Assembly: GCF_018362975.1 (NCBI RefSeq)
Contig: NZ_CP074371.1
Coordinates: 4,340,001-4,404,000 of the forward strand
Reading direction: 5' to 3'
From: Nocardia tengchongensis
Lineage (GTDB): Bacteria; Actinomycetota; Actinomycetes; Mycobacteriales; Mycobacteriaceae
DNA length: 64,000 nucleotides
Shown piece after piece: positions 45,602 through 54,489 of the stretch. The translations under genes and the position numbers were made by a program. Each line of letters opens with the position of its first letter. Position 1 is the stretch's first letter. The notes beneath the pieces are model-generated. The model made no database searches, was not told the DNA's origin, and saw nothing but the letters and a program-made list of their open reading frames with translations.

Positions 45602-46609
45602 TCAGCGCGGTCCGTTGGTATTGAGGTACACCACCGGACCGTCGCCGAACCGGCCGTGCGCGTTCATGTCCAGCAGCGCGGCCATGGCCTTGGCGGTGTA
45701 CACCGGCTCCAGGGTCATGTGCTCTCGATCGGCCGAGAGGGCCTGCGCGGTAGCGGCTTCCGGCATCGGATAGCCGTAGCCCGGGCCCAGATACTCGGTG
45801 ACGATATCCAGATTGCCGGTGGGGGAGATGTTTTCGGGGATGGCCGCGCCGCGCGATCGGAGCAGTTCGGCGCAGCGGCCCGCCAGGGTGGTCAGCGTCG
45901 GTTCATCAAGGCGCAGTGTGTCGTTGACGACCACACCCACCACCCGGGTCTTCAGGCCCGCGAGCCGCAATCCCAGGGACAGTCCCGCCGCGGTCCCGCC
46001 GGATCCGACCGGGATCACGATGTGACCGGGCTCGGGCAGTTCCCCGGCCCGGACCTGTTCGGCCAATTCCAGTGCCGCTTCGACATATCCGAGCGAGCCC
46101 ACCGGTGAGGACCCGCCCGGCGGCAGGTAGTACGGCGGCCGGAATCGGCTGAAGTTCCGGGCGAGCAGATAGGGCGCGCTCGCGATGGTGCGGGCCTTGG
46201 TGTGGGTGAAGTGTAGTTCCGCCCCCGAGGCCCGCAGTCGCGCCAGCTGCGCGCGCACGTGCTCGTCCTCGGGCTGATCCAGCAGTGCCAGTACGGTTTT
46301 CAGTCCGTATTCGCGCCCGTACAACGCGGTCGCGAGACCCCAGTTGGTGCCCAGTCCGCCCACGGTGACGATGGTGGTGCGGCGCAGTCGCAGGGCGTCG
46401 GGCAGCAGCCATTCCAGCTTGCGGACCTTGTTGCCGCCCCAGCCGCCGTCGCCGAAGACGCTGTCGTCCTTGAGCCAGATCTCGGCGCGACCGGAGTCGA
46501 CGGCGTCGAGGGCGTCCAGTCGCCGCACCGGGGTGGGGCTGGTGCCGAGGCTCAGGTGCGGCAGGGTCCGCGCCAATACGGGGTGGAGGCGGTGCAGGTG
46601 CGGCGTCAT
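45602..46609 (-). CDS. PLP-dependent D-cysteine desulfhydrase/ACC deaminase-family enzyme
   Basis: The 335-residue fold-type II PLP enzyme belongs to the ACC deaminase/D-cysteine desulfhydrase family. The PLP lysine lies in GGNKVRKLEWLLPDA, followed by the TVGGLGTNWGLATA substrate loop and the phosphate cup IPVGSGGTAAGLSLG. It would act on D-cysteine or aminocyclopropane carboxylate; the sequence alone does not decide. It converges with the NmrA-like gene. Confidence 0.85.
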   Translation of the reverse strand: MTPHLHRLHPVLARTLPHLSLGTSPTPVRRLDALDAVDSGRAEIWLKDDSVFGDGGWGGNKVRKLEWLLPDALRLRRTTIVTVGGLGTNWGLATALYGREYGLKTVLALLDQPEDEHVRAQLARLRASGAELHFTHTKARTIASAPYLLARNFSRFRPPYYLPPGGSSPVGSLGYVEAALELAEQVRAGELPEPGHIVIPVGSGGTAAGLSLGLRLAGLKTRVVGVVVNDTLRLDEPTLTTLAGRCAELLRSRGAAIPENISPTGNLDIVTEYLGPGYGYPMPEAATAQALSADREHMTLEPVYTAKAMAALLDMNAHGRFGDGPVVYLNTNGPR

Positions 46610-46722
46610 CACACCAACCCTATCGACTGTCCAGTTACTCGACGAGTGTGGCGGGCAGCACAGGGGCGGCCCGTACCGGCTGCTAACTTCTGAAAAGCTC
46701 ATTAGATACGGCAAGGAGAATC

Positions 46723-47586
46723 ATGCCTGGTGTAACCGATCGCGTCATCATTGTCACCGGAGCCGGTGGCGGCCTGGGCCGCGAGTACGCGCTGCTGCTC
46801 GCTAGCGAGGGCGCTCTGGTCGTGGTCAACGACCTCGGCGGCGCGCGCGACGGCTCCGGCTCGGGCCACAATATGGCCGACGCTGTGGTCGAGGAGATCC
46901 GCGCGGCCGGCGGCACCGCTGTCGCCAACTACGACAGCGTCGCCACCGAAGAGGGCGCGAAGGCGCTCGTGCAGACCGCGATCGACAGCTTCGGCGCGGT
47001 ACACGGCATCGTGAACAACGCGGGCATCCTGCGCGACATGAGCTTCGTGAAGATGACCCCCGAGGCGTTCGAGGCCGTGCAGCGCGTGCACCTGTTCGGA
47101 TCCTTCTATGTCACCCACGCCGCCTGGCCGCACTTCCGCGAGCAGGGTTTCGGCCGCGTCGTGATGGCAACCTCCACCTCGGGTCTGTACGGCAACTTCG
47201 GTCAGGCCAACTACGGCGCCGCCAAGATGGGCCTGGTCGGCATGATGAACACCCTCGCGATCGAGGGCCGCAAGTACGACATCACCGTCAATGCGGTCGC
47301 GCCCATGGCGGCCACCCGCATGACCGCCGACATCGCCTCGGAGGCCATGCTCGAGAAGCTGCCTCCGGCCCAGGTCGCGCCCATCGTCGCGCACCTGATG
47401 GGGGAGGACTGCACCGATTCCGGCATGGTGCTGGTGGTCGGCGGCGGCTCGGTGCAACGCGCCCAGTTGTTCGCGAACAAGCCCGTCTTCTTCAGTGAGG
47501 TCCCGAGCGTGGATCAGGTGCGGGAGAATTGGACCCGTATTACTGATATGTCCGACGCTCAGCCCGGGGTGAACCCAGCGGGCTGA
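46723..47586 (+). CDS. 17beta-HSD4-like short-chain dehydrogenase
   Basis: The 287-residue SDR has TGAGGGLGREYA at residues 12-23, the VVNDLGGARDGSG insertion characteristic of peroxisomal multifunctional-enzyme (HSD17B4)-type hydroxyacyl-CoA dehydrogenases, NNAGILRD near 102-109 and YGAAK near 166-170. It probably oxidises 3-hydroxyacyl-CoA or steroid side chains. AAGGAG lies five bases before ATG 46723. It is followed 22 bases later by the flavoprotein gene, so the two may be cotranscribed. Confidence 0.9.
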   Translation: MPGVTDRVIIVTGAGGGLGREYALLLASEGALVVVNDLGGARDGSGSGHNMADAVVEEIRAAGGTAVANYDSVATEEGAKALVQTAIDSFGAVHGIVNNAGILRDMSFVKMTPEAFEAVQRVHLFGSFYVTHAAWPHFREQGFGRVVMATSTSGLYGNFGQANYGAAKMGLVGMMNTLAIEGRKYDITVNAVAPMAATRMTADIASEAMLEKLPPAQVAPIVAHLMGEDCTDSGMVLVVGGGSVQRAQLFANKPVFFSEVPSVDQVRENWTRITDMSDAQPGVNPAG

Positions 47587-47608
47587 GCCTGCTCTGAGGA
47601 GCCTCGCC

Positions 47609-48919
47609 ATGAGCGAGAACGCGTGGGACGCACTGGTTGTCGGAGCCGGAGCGGGCGGGCTGTGCGCGGCCGCCCGGCTCTCGCACCGGGGCTATCGGAC
47701 CCTGGTGGCCGAACGTCTCGACCGAGTCGGCGGGCGGGCCTCCACCGCCGAACTCGACGGTTTCACCATCAATACCGGCGCTGTCGTCGTCGAGCTCGGC
47801 GGCATCACCGAACAGACCTTCGAGGAGGTCGGGGCGAAATTCGAAGTGCGCCCGGCGGATCCGCCGATTCTCTACCGGATCAACGGCCGCGACGTGGATG
47901 TCTCCAGCGGTGGCTGGGGACTGCTCATCTCCCAGCTCACCCGGCACGGGGCCCAATTGATCGGTGGCATCGGGGCCGCCCGCGCCGAGGGCGAATTACC
48001 CGATCGGGAACTGTCCACCGCGGACTGGGTGCGCCGGTACACCAAAAATAACGCGGTGCAAGGCATATTCCGCAACATGTGCGGCTCCATCTTCGCGGTC
48101 GGCTCCGAGGAGCTGCCCGCGCGGGTGTTCCTCACCTATTTCACCCGCAAGTCCGCGTTCAAGAAGTTCGGCTTCTGTCCCGAGGGCACCATCGGCATCT
48201 GGAAGGCCCTCGCCGAAGTCGTGGAACGCAATGGGGGAGAGGTCCGGCTCGGCAGCGAAGTACGGCGGCTGTATGTCGAGGGTGATCGCGTCACCGGCGC
48301 GCAGATCAGTCGTGACGGCGAAATCTCCGATGTTGCATGCGCTTTCGCGGTGAGTGATATCGGTCCGTCGGCGACCATGGATCTGATCGGCCCCGAGCAC
48401 TTTCCGTCCGACTACATCGGCAGTGTGCTCCAGCGGGATCTGCCCTGCGCCATGATCTCGGTCAACTTCGCCAGTCGCGAACCGTTGATCACCGCGCCCG
48501 GGCTGCTCAGCTTCGCCCGCACCCGGCGGCTGTGCTACGTCGCCAATTTCACCGCGACCTGTCCGGAGATGGCGCCCGAGGGCTGGCATCTCTACGTCGG
48601 CACCGGCGTGCCCAAACCCTCGGTCGGCGACTTCGACTCCGAGGCCGAAACCGCACTGGTCCTGCAGGATCTGCGGGAGGAGATCCCGGGCTTCGAACAG
48701 GCCCGCATCCTGTCCATCGCGGTGACCCGCGACGACTGGCCGCCCCAGCGCGCCGTCGCCGGCTACGACCTGCCGCACGACACCCCGCTGGCGAACCTCT
48801 GGAATGTCGGCGACGCGGTCAAGGAGTACGCCAACGGCGGCATCACCGCCTGCATGGAGACGGCGAAGATCGTCGTGGAGGAGATAGTGGCCAGCGAGGT
48901 TGGTCGTCGCGCAACATGA
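47609..48919 (+). CDS. Phytoene-desaturase-like FAD oxidoreductase
   Basis: The 436-residue product belongs to the amine-oxidase/phytoene-desaturase-like flavoproteins. The FAD motif GAGAGGLCAAARLSHRG lies at residues 12-28, then VGGRAST, and a C-terminal NLWNVGDAVKEYANGGITACMETA binds the flavin. GAGGAG lies eight bases before ATG 47609. The substrate may be a lipid, carotenoid or other isoprenoid. It follows the HSD-like SDR gene directly, suggesting a shared lipid pathway. Confidence 0.87.
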   Translation: MSENAWDALVVGAGAGGLCAAARLSHRGYRTLVAERLDRVGGRASTAELDGFTINTGAVVVELGGITEQTFEEVGAKFEVRPADPPILYRINGRDVDVSSGGWGLLISQLTRHGAQLIGGIGAARAEGELPDRELSTADWVRRYTKNNAVQGIFRNMCGSIFAVGSEELPARVFLTYFTRKSAFKKFGFCPEGTIGIWKALAEVVERNGGEVRLGSEVRRLYVEGDRVTGAQISRDGEISDVACAFAVSDIGPSATMDLIGPEHFPSDYIGSVLQRDLPCAMISVNFASREPLITAPGLLSFARTRRLCYVANFTATCPEMAPEGWHLYVGTGVPKPSVGDFDSEAETALVLQDLREEIPGFEQARILSIAVTRDDWPPQRAVAGYDLPHDTPLANLWNVGDAVKEYANGGITACMETAKIVVEEIVASEVGRRAT

Positions 48920-49014
48920 CAACTGATTTCGTGCCGATGGGGGTAACTCGTGGGGTACCCCAAAATCGGTTCGGCACCTGGCCGGCGGCACGCATACGCG
49001 ACCGGTGGCGGCTC

Positions 49015-49686
49015 TCAGCTGGGCGCTGAAGTCTCGGGGAGGCGGGACCGCATCCCGGGCAGCCGATCCACCATGGCCACAACGTAATCCGCGAGAATCC
49101 CGATCAGCACCGGCCGCTCCACCTTCAGGCCGCCGTCCAGCCACACCAGGATCAGCTCGGCGGCCCCACCGGTGATCAGCTGCGCCAGTGCGGTCAGCGC
49201 GGTGTCCTCGCCCTCCGGGATGTCGAGCAGGACACGGGTCTGTTCGATGAGCAGCTCGGCCACCTTGCGCATGCCCTCGAACCGGCGGCGCATGAGCAGT
49301 TCGGAGCCGTAGGCCTGCGCGAAGGCGATATTGGCGCGCCGCGGATCGTCGGTGACGCCGATGATGAGCGCGGCGACGCCCGCGCGCAGCTTCTCCTCCG
49401 GCCCGCCCTCGGTCTCGGTCATGGCGGTGCGCGCCTGGTCGAGCGCCTCGTTCTGCACCTCGTCGAGTAGTTCGGTGGCCAGCGCGTCCAGGTCGGTGAA
49501 GGATTCGTAGAAGAATCGCGGCCCCACCTTGGCCAGTTCGCACACCCCGCGCACCGTGAGCGCGGCCAGCCCCTGCGTGCCGACGATGTCGAGAGCCGCG
49601 TCCAGCAGCCGCCGCCGGCGCTGCTCGCGGCGCTCGTCGGTGGTGGTGCCGCGATAGGTCCCGTTGGAAGCGCGCGTCACCCCCAC
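49015..49686 (-). CDS. TetR regulator divergent from the P450 (Rv3058c-like)
   Basis: The 223-residue product has a TetR helix-turn-helix (LTVRGVCELAKVGPRFFYESFTDLDALA) and a long effector domain. It is divergent from the cytochrome P450 gene across 64 bases that contain two GGAAAC-type dyads. The pair reproduces the M. tuberculosis Rv3058c-Rv3059 (cyp136) arrangement. It probably represses the P450 gene; the inducer is unknown. Confidence 0.9.
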   Translation of the reverse strand: MGVTRASNGTYRGTTTDERREQRRRRLLDAALDIVGTQGLAALTVRGVCELAKVGPRFFYESFTDLDALATELLDEVQNEALDQARTAMTETEGGPEEKLRAGVAALIIGVTDDPRRANIAFAQAYGSELLMRRRFEGMRKVAELLIEQTRVLLDIPEGEDTALTALAQLITGGAAELILVWLDGGLKVERPVLIGILADYVVAMVDRLPGMRSRLPETSAPS

Positions 49687-49703
49687 AGCTTGGCACAGAA
49701 ATT

Positions 49704-49736
49704 GGGAAACGACCGTTTACGGAAACAGGCGTTTCC
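49704..49736. promoter_or_regulatory. Two tandem GAAAC-N4-GTTT operators
   Basis: GGAAAC-AGGC-GTTTCC at 49721-49736 is a perfect dyad, and GGAAAC-GACC-GTTTAC at 49705-49720 is an imperfect second copy directly beside it. Both lie in the TetR/P450 promoter, 14 bases or more before the P450 start. Confidence 0.7.
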
Positions 49737-49750
49737 GCTACCGTTGAGGT

Positions 49751-51169
49751 ATGGCCGTGCGAAAAGCCGTGGTGAACCATCGAATTCAGGGCCGGGCCGC
49801 CGGGCTGCTCGGGAGATATCCCAGCGTGCCGCAGGCGCTCGCCACCCCGCCGCCCGGCAGCGGGCTGAAACCGGTGATGGGGGATTACGGCGCGCCCGGC
49901 ATCGGGCATCTGCTCAGCACGCTCGCCGATCCGCTGAACTTCAGCCGCGACCGCATGCGCCGCTACGGCCCGGTGCAGTGGATGGGCGTGTTCGGGCGGC
50001 AGGTGGTCGGCGTCGTCAGCCCGGCCGCCACCGAGGAGGTTCTGCTCGACCGCAAGCACGTGCTGTCCGCGCAACGCGGCTACGAATTCGTGATCGGCCC
50101 GTTCTTCCGCGGCGGAATCCTGTTGCGCGACTTCGAGGAGCACGCCTACCACCGCCGCATCCTGCAGCAGGCTTTCACCCGTCCGCGCCTGATCGGCTAC
50201 CTCGGTCTCACCACCCCGCGCATCGTGCGCGGCGTCGACTCCTGGCGGCCCGCCCCCGATTTCCGGCTCTACGACCACGTCAAGCGGCTGCTGCTGGAAC
50301 AGGCGACCGTGGTTTTCGCGGGCGCCGAACTGGGCCCCGAGGGCACCCGGCTCTCCCGCGCGTTCGAGGACGCCGTGCACGGCGGCCAGGCCATCATCCG
50401 CACCAACCTGCCCGGCGGCGTCTGGAGCCGGGGCCTGCGCGGGCGCAAGGTGCTCGAGGACTACTTCCGCCGTGAGCTGCCCGCCAAGCGGGCCGGCGCC
50501 GGCGAGGACCTGTTCAGCGTGCTCTGCCATGCCGAGACCGAGGACGGCGAATCCTTCTCCGACGCCGACATCGTGGACCACATGATCTTCGTGATGATGG
50601 CCGCCCACGACACCAGCACCCTGGCCATCTCGATGCTGGCCTACGAGCTGGGCCGTAACCCGCGGTGGCAGGAACGGTTGCGTGCGGAATCGCAGGCGCT
50701 GGGCAAGCCCACGCTCGACTACGCTGACCTGGACCGGTTGCCCGCGCTGGAGATGGCGTTCCGCGAGACGCTGCGCATGTACGCGCCGGTCGGTCAGATG
50801 GTGCGAGAAGCCCTGGAGGACACCGAGATCGCGGGATACTTCGTCCCCAAGGGCGCGCTGATCATGGTCGGGCCGTACTCGATGATGCGCAATGCGGAGT
50901 ACTGGCACGACCCGGACGTCTTCGATCCCGAACGCTTCGCGCCCGGACGTGCGGAGGACAAGTCGCACCGCTTCGCCTGGCCGCCGTTCGGCGGTGGCGC
51001 GCACAAGTGCATCGGCAAGTACTTCGGCAGCATGACGGTCAAGGCGACCATGCACCGCATGCTGCTGAACTACCGCTGGAGTGTGCCGGACGGCTACGAG
51101 GTGCCCCTCGTACCCAGTACCGGCCCCACCCCCGCGGACGGACTGCCGATCCGCCTCGATCGCCTCTGA
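49751..51169 (+). CDS. Cytochrome P450, CYP136-like
   Basis: The 472-residue enzyme carries the P450 hallmarks: MAAHDTST in helix I near residue 283, FRETLR (ExxR) near residue 337 and the haem loop FGGGAHKCIG near 413-422 with the cysteine ligand. The sequence and its divergent TetR neighbour resemble mycobacterial CYP136. No membrane anchor is seen. The substrate is unknown; a lipid or steroid fits the neighbours. Confidence 0.93.
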   Translation: MAVRKAVVNHRIQGRAAGLLGRYPSVPQALATPPPGSGLKPVMGDYGAPGIGHLLSTLADPLNFSRDRMRRYGPVQWMGVFGRQVVGVVSPAATEEVLLDRKHVLSAQRGYEFVIGPFFRGGILLRDFEEHAYHRRILQQAFTRPRLIGYLGLTTPRIVRGVDSWRPAPDFRLYDHVKRLLLEQATVVFAGAELGPEGTRLSRAFEDAVHGGQAIIRTNLPGGVWSRGLRGRKVLEDYFRRELPAKRAGAGEDLFSVLCHAETEDGESFSDADIVDHMIFVMMAAHDTSTLAISMLAYELGRNPRWQERLRAESQALGKPTLDYADLDRLPALEMAFRETLRMYAPVGQMVREALEDTEIAGYFVPKGALIMVGPYSMMRNAEYWHDPDVFDPERFAPGRAEDKSHRFAWPPFGGGAHKCIGKYFGSMTVKATMHRMLLNYRWSVPDGYEVPLVPSTGPTPADGLPIRLDRL

Positions 51170-51173
51170 ACGC

Positions 51174-52177
51174 TTACCGCACGTCGCGCGGGATCCCGAG
51201 TTCGATGTCCAGGTAACGCAATTCCGGATCCCGGCGGCGGCCGTTGCGGAAGGCGCGGAACACCAGGTCCTGCGGATGCCCGACGGTGAACACCTCGGTG
51301 AAGGTGGCCACCGTGCGGCGCGGCGCGCCCCGCAGGCTGGGGTTGAACCCGGCCTTGGCGAGCGGCCCCTCCCAGATCAGCGCCGCCCCGCCCGGCACGC
51401 TGTGCGGGGCGAAGCTCCAGCCCAGTTCGCGCATGCGCCGGTCGAATTCGCCCGCGCCCAGTCCGGCCACGTCCCAGCCACTGGCCTCGTTGAAAAGCTG
51501 CCTGCCGTGCAGGAATTGGACGAAGCACGGGTCGGGGCCCGGGTGCGGGGTGCTCAGGTTGATGACGCCGTCCCAGGGCAGGGTGGTCAGTGCCCAGCTC
51601 AGCCGTGTCTCGAAATCGGCCCAGTCGGTGCACACCACGGGCTTGTCGCGTTCGCGGGGCGGTCGGCGGGCAGGCCGTAGCTGCCGGTGCCGGGCGCGTC
51701 CATGCTCCAGGTGGTGAAGCGCAGCCGGTCGCCGTCCATGTCGAGTCCGTCGCGCAGCACGGTCACCACCGATTCGGCGACGCCGCGACGGTGATCCACC
51801 GACTCCCCGCGTTGCCACCCGGTGCTCCATTCCCGGGCCAGCCGCGGCTGCTGGTGGACGCGCTGCATGGCCCGCCACTGCGGATCCGGTGCGGTGGCAT
51901 CGGATTCGGACGGCATCGGGACCGGATCCCAGGTGCCGTCGGGTTGCTCGCCGAGCACCCGCAGTAATCGGTCGGCCTCGTCGGTATCCTCGGGGACCGC
52001 GACCAGGACTTCGATCTCGGAGCCCTGTTGCGCGAAATGCACTCGGCGGCCGGTGAGTTCGTCACGGACCTGGATGAACCGCGGGTTCCATCCGAGTCCG
52101 GATTCGTCCGCGTCCTCGTCCTCCTCGAGAAAAAACGGCATCCATTGGACCAGCACATCCCATCCCTGCGAACCCAC
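51174..52177 (-). pseudogene. Unknown protein, one-base frameshift
   Basis: I do not recognise this protein. GTG 52177 has GGAGGG seven to twelve bases upstream, and the frame begins GSQGWDVLVQWMPFFLEEDED. It proceeds to GTGSYGLPADRP and then needs one extra base in the G/C run at 51656-51660 to continue as RERDKPVVCTDWADFETRL through to the end (RDVR). The 1004-base length is one short of 335 codons. The continuous biased codon usage across the junction indicates one gene. It has no signal peptide or membrane segment and converges with the P450 gene four bases away. Confidence 0.75.
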
Positions 52178-52262
52178 CTTGCCTCCCTCCGGGTTCTCGC
52201 CAACCTACCCGCCGGTCACTGTCCGTGCCCGCCGGTGGGTACCGGATGGACTCGGGCTGTGG

Positions 52263-52276
52263 TAGAACCTGTTCTA
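52263..52276. promoter_or_regulatory. KstR-type operator
   Basis: TAGAACCTGTTCTA at 52263-52276 is a perfect inverted repeat around CT and fits TnnAACnnGTTnnA, the KstR consensus of the cholesterol regulon. It lies 23 bases upstream of the steroid-reductase-like gene, in the core-promoter position. Confidence 0.7.
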
Positions 52277-52299
52277 GTTTTTCACCTGAAGGGCCACGA

Positions 52300-53091
52300 A
52301 TGAACTGGTACACCGGCAACACCGTCTACGACACCGTCCTGACGATCGCCTTCGGTTTCGCTGCCTTCGTGCTGATCGGGGGCCTGTTCCAGCAGAGCCC
52401 GTACGGCCGATTCGCCACCGCCAAGCTCGGACTGAACCTGAACCCGAAACTGGGCTGGTGGTTGATGGAAATTCCGGCCACCGTGGTCTTCGCGGTCGCG
52501 TACCTGAGCGGGCCGCACCGCTTCGAGCCGACTTCCCTGGTGCTGGCGGCAATCTGGATCCTGCACTACGCCAACCGCGGCTGGTTCTTCCCCCTCTCGA
52601 TTCGCCAAGTGCCCGGCAAGACCAGCAGTTTCAACATTTCGGTGCTCGGCATGGGCATGTTCGTCACGGCCATGCACGGGTACCTCAATGGTGCTCTCTT
52701 CAGTCATGACTATTTCGGGCAATACGGAACAGAGTGGCTGACCGACCCGCGGTTCATCATCGGATTGGTCATCTATCTCACCGGTTTCGCGCTGTTGACG
52801 AGTTCCGAGTGGATCGTTCGCAATCTTCGCGATAAGAACAACCCGGGCGCAACGGAATACAAGATTCCGTTCGGTTTGGGCTTCCGATTCGTCACCAGCC
52901 CCACGTATCTCGGCGAACTCGTGGCGTGGGCCGGATTCGCCATCCTCACCTGGGCGCTGCCCGGCGTGGTCATCTTCCTGATCACCTTCGGCAACCTGGT
53001 GCCCCGCGCCTTCGCCACCCACACCTGGTACCGCGAGAAGTTCTCCGACTATCCGTCGGACCGAAAGGCCCTGGTGCCGTTCGTGATCTAG
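52300..53091 (+). CDS. Steroid 5alpha-reductase-like membrane protein
   Basis: The 263-residue product has six or so membrane helices and the conserved C-terminal region of 3-oxo-5alpha-steroid 4-dehydrogenases: HYANRGWFFPL near residue 90, GFGFRFVTSPTYLGELVAW-like segment near 195-210 and HTWYREKFSDYPSDRKALVPF at the end. It probably reduces a steroid or prenyl double bond with NADPH. A KstR-type operator lies just upstream, tying it to steroid metabolism. Its stop codon lies inside the first copy of the 25-bp tandem repeat. Confidence 0.85.
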   Translation: MNWYTGNTVYDTVLTIAFGFAAFVLIGGLFQQSPYGRFATAKLGLNLNPKLGWWLMEIPATVVFAVAYLSGPHRFEPTSLVLAAIWILHYANRGWFFPLSIRQVPGKTSSFNISVLGMGMFVTAMHGYLNGALFSHDYFGQYGTEWLTDPRFIIGLVIYLTGFALLTSSEWIVRNLRDKNNPGATEYKIPFGLGFRFVTSPTYLGELVAWAGFAILTWALPGVVIFLITFGNLVPRAFATHTWYREKFSDYPSDRKALVPFVI

Positions 53092-53207
53092 CGCCCTTGG
53101 CGCAGCCGTGATCTAGCGGCCCCGCCGCAGCCGTGATCTAGCGGCCCCGCCGCAGCCGTGATCTAGCGGCCCCGCCGCAGCCGTGATCTAGCGGCCCTGA
53201 CGCAGCG
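53083..53207. repeat. 25-bp tandem repeat, five copies
   Basis: Five units of 25 bases start at 53083, 53108, 53133, 53158 and 53183. Units 2-4 are identical; units 1 and 5 are diverged at their distal parts. Each unit opens GTGATCTAG and most end CGCAGCC. The palindromic CTAG carries a TAG stop on both strands. Unit 1 supplies the stop of the reductase and unit 5 the stop of the convergent cyclase gene. Confidence 0.9.
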
Positions 53208-54459
53208 CCTTGTCGCGGTACATGGCGGTGTCCACGGCGTGCATGAGTTCGTCGACGGCGGTCGAGTCGGTGTCGACCAGCGCGGTGCCGATGCTCGCGC
53301 CCACCCGCACCGACAGGCCCGCCACGTCGAACGGATCGCGCAGCGCGGCCAGCAGGCCATCGGAGACGGTGTCCAACTCCTCGCGGCCCGAGCAGCTTTC
53401 GACCAGGACGATGAACTCGTCGCCGCCCAGCCGCGCGGCCACCCCGTGCGGCGGCAACGCCCGGCGCAGCCGCTGCGCCACCTCGCACAGCACCTGATCG
53501 CCGGCGGTGTGGCCGCGGCGGTCGTTGACCTCCTTGAAGCCGTCCAGATCCAGGTAGCAGACCCCCACCTGGCCGGTGGTGGCCGCGAGCCGGTCGAAGA
53601 AGAGCAGGCGATTGGGCAGACCGGTCAATGAATCGTGGTGGGCGTCGTACCAGAGCCGGTCGGCCAGTTCCTTGCGGTCGGTGACGTCGACGGTGACGCC
53701 GACCAGGAAGCGCGGTTCGCCTTCGCTGTCGCGGACCACGGTCATCGACAGGTCGATGATGGTGTGCGAGCCGTCGGGCTTGGTGTGCTGGGTCTCGAAG
53801 CGGAAGCGGTCGATCTCGCCCGAGAGCAGGCGCTGGAACAGGCCGAAGGCCTCGCCGATATTGCTCGGGCCGAGGATGTCGGCGACCGGGCGGCCCGGCA
53901 TCTGCGCGGCCGGGACGCCGAGGGTCTCGGCCATGGCGTTGTTGACGTCGACCACCTGGCCGGTAGTGATGTCGACGGTGCCGATGCCCACCGAGGCACC
54001 CTCGAAGATGGCCTGGAAGCGGGCCTCCGACAGCTGTCGGCGGGCGTCCGCCTCCTGCGCCGCGGTCATCGCCGCGGTGAGGGTCGTCTCCTGTTCGGCC
54101 AGCGCCGCATTGCGCAGTCCGGCGGTGAACTCGGCCGCGAACTCCGCGGCCAGTTCGATGGCGCGGTCGCGTACCGGCCAGTAGTCCGCGCAGGCGGGGT
54201 CGGGACAGGCGTCGGTGACCAAGTCCTTGCACAGCACCAGTACCGAGCGGTGCACGGCCAGTGGATCCCGATAGTTGGCCGCTACCAGTGCGCGGGCGGC
54301 CTCGCGGGCCACCGCCATGTCCTCGGTGCCCTGCACGGCCGCGATCAGCCGATCGCCGAACCCGTCGAGCAGCCGCTCGACCTGTGTCCGGGTGAGCGTC
54401 GGCGCCACCGCGCCCTCGAGCGCCTCGGCCCATCGGACCGCCAGCTCGTGTGCTCCCAC
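53188..54459 (-). CDS. PAS-GGDEF diguanylate cyclase
   Basis: The 423-residue product has an N-terminal helical region (about 1-140), a PAS domain (RFQAIFEGASVGIGTVD to DVTDRKELADR; about 145-265) and a GGDEF domain (HDSLTGLPNRLLFFDRL; DGFKEVND; RLGGDEFIVLVE). The GGDEF motif is canonical, so it should make cyclic di-GMP. No EAL domain is present and no membrane segment is visible. It ends inside the tandem repeat, converging with the reductase gene. GTG 54459 is the start. Confidence 0.93.
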   Translation of the reverse strand: MGAHELAVRWAEALEGAVAPTLTRTQVERLLDGFGDRLIAAVQGTEDMAVAREAARALVAANYRDPLAVHRSVLVLCKDLVTDACPDPACADYWPVRDRAIELAAEFAAEFTAGLRNAALAEQETTLTAAMTAAQEADARRQLSEARFQAIFEGASVGIGTVDITTGQVVDVNNAMAETLGVPAAQMPGRPVADILGPSNIGEAFGLFQRLLSGEIDRFRFETQHTKPDGSHTIIDLSMTVVRDSEGEPRFLVGVTVDVTDRKELADRLWYDAHHDSLTGLPNRLLFFDRLAATTGQVGVCYLDLDGFKEVNDRRGHTAGDQVLCEVAQRLRRALPPHGVAARLGGDEFIVLVESCSGREELDTVSDGLLAALRDPFDVAGLSVRVGASIGTALVDTDSTAVDELMHAVDTAMYRDKALRQGR

Positions 54460-54489
54460 CGCCTGACCCCCTTTGCCCCTGCCTCGTGT

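Noticed and set aside
47996..51055. A 1019-codon open frame on the minus strand across the flavoprotein, TetR and P450 genes
   Set aside because: It is an antisense shadow: the genes on those strands have full motifs and ribosome sites, and the long frame shows no domain and improbable Arg/His/Gly-rich composition.
53083..53207. CRISPR array
   Set aside because: Units are directly adjacent with no spacers, and there are no cas genes.
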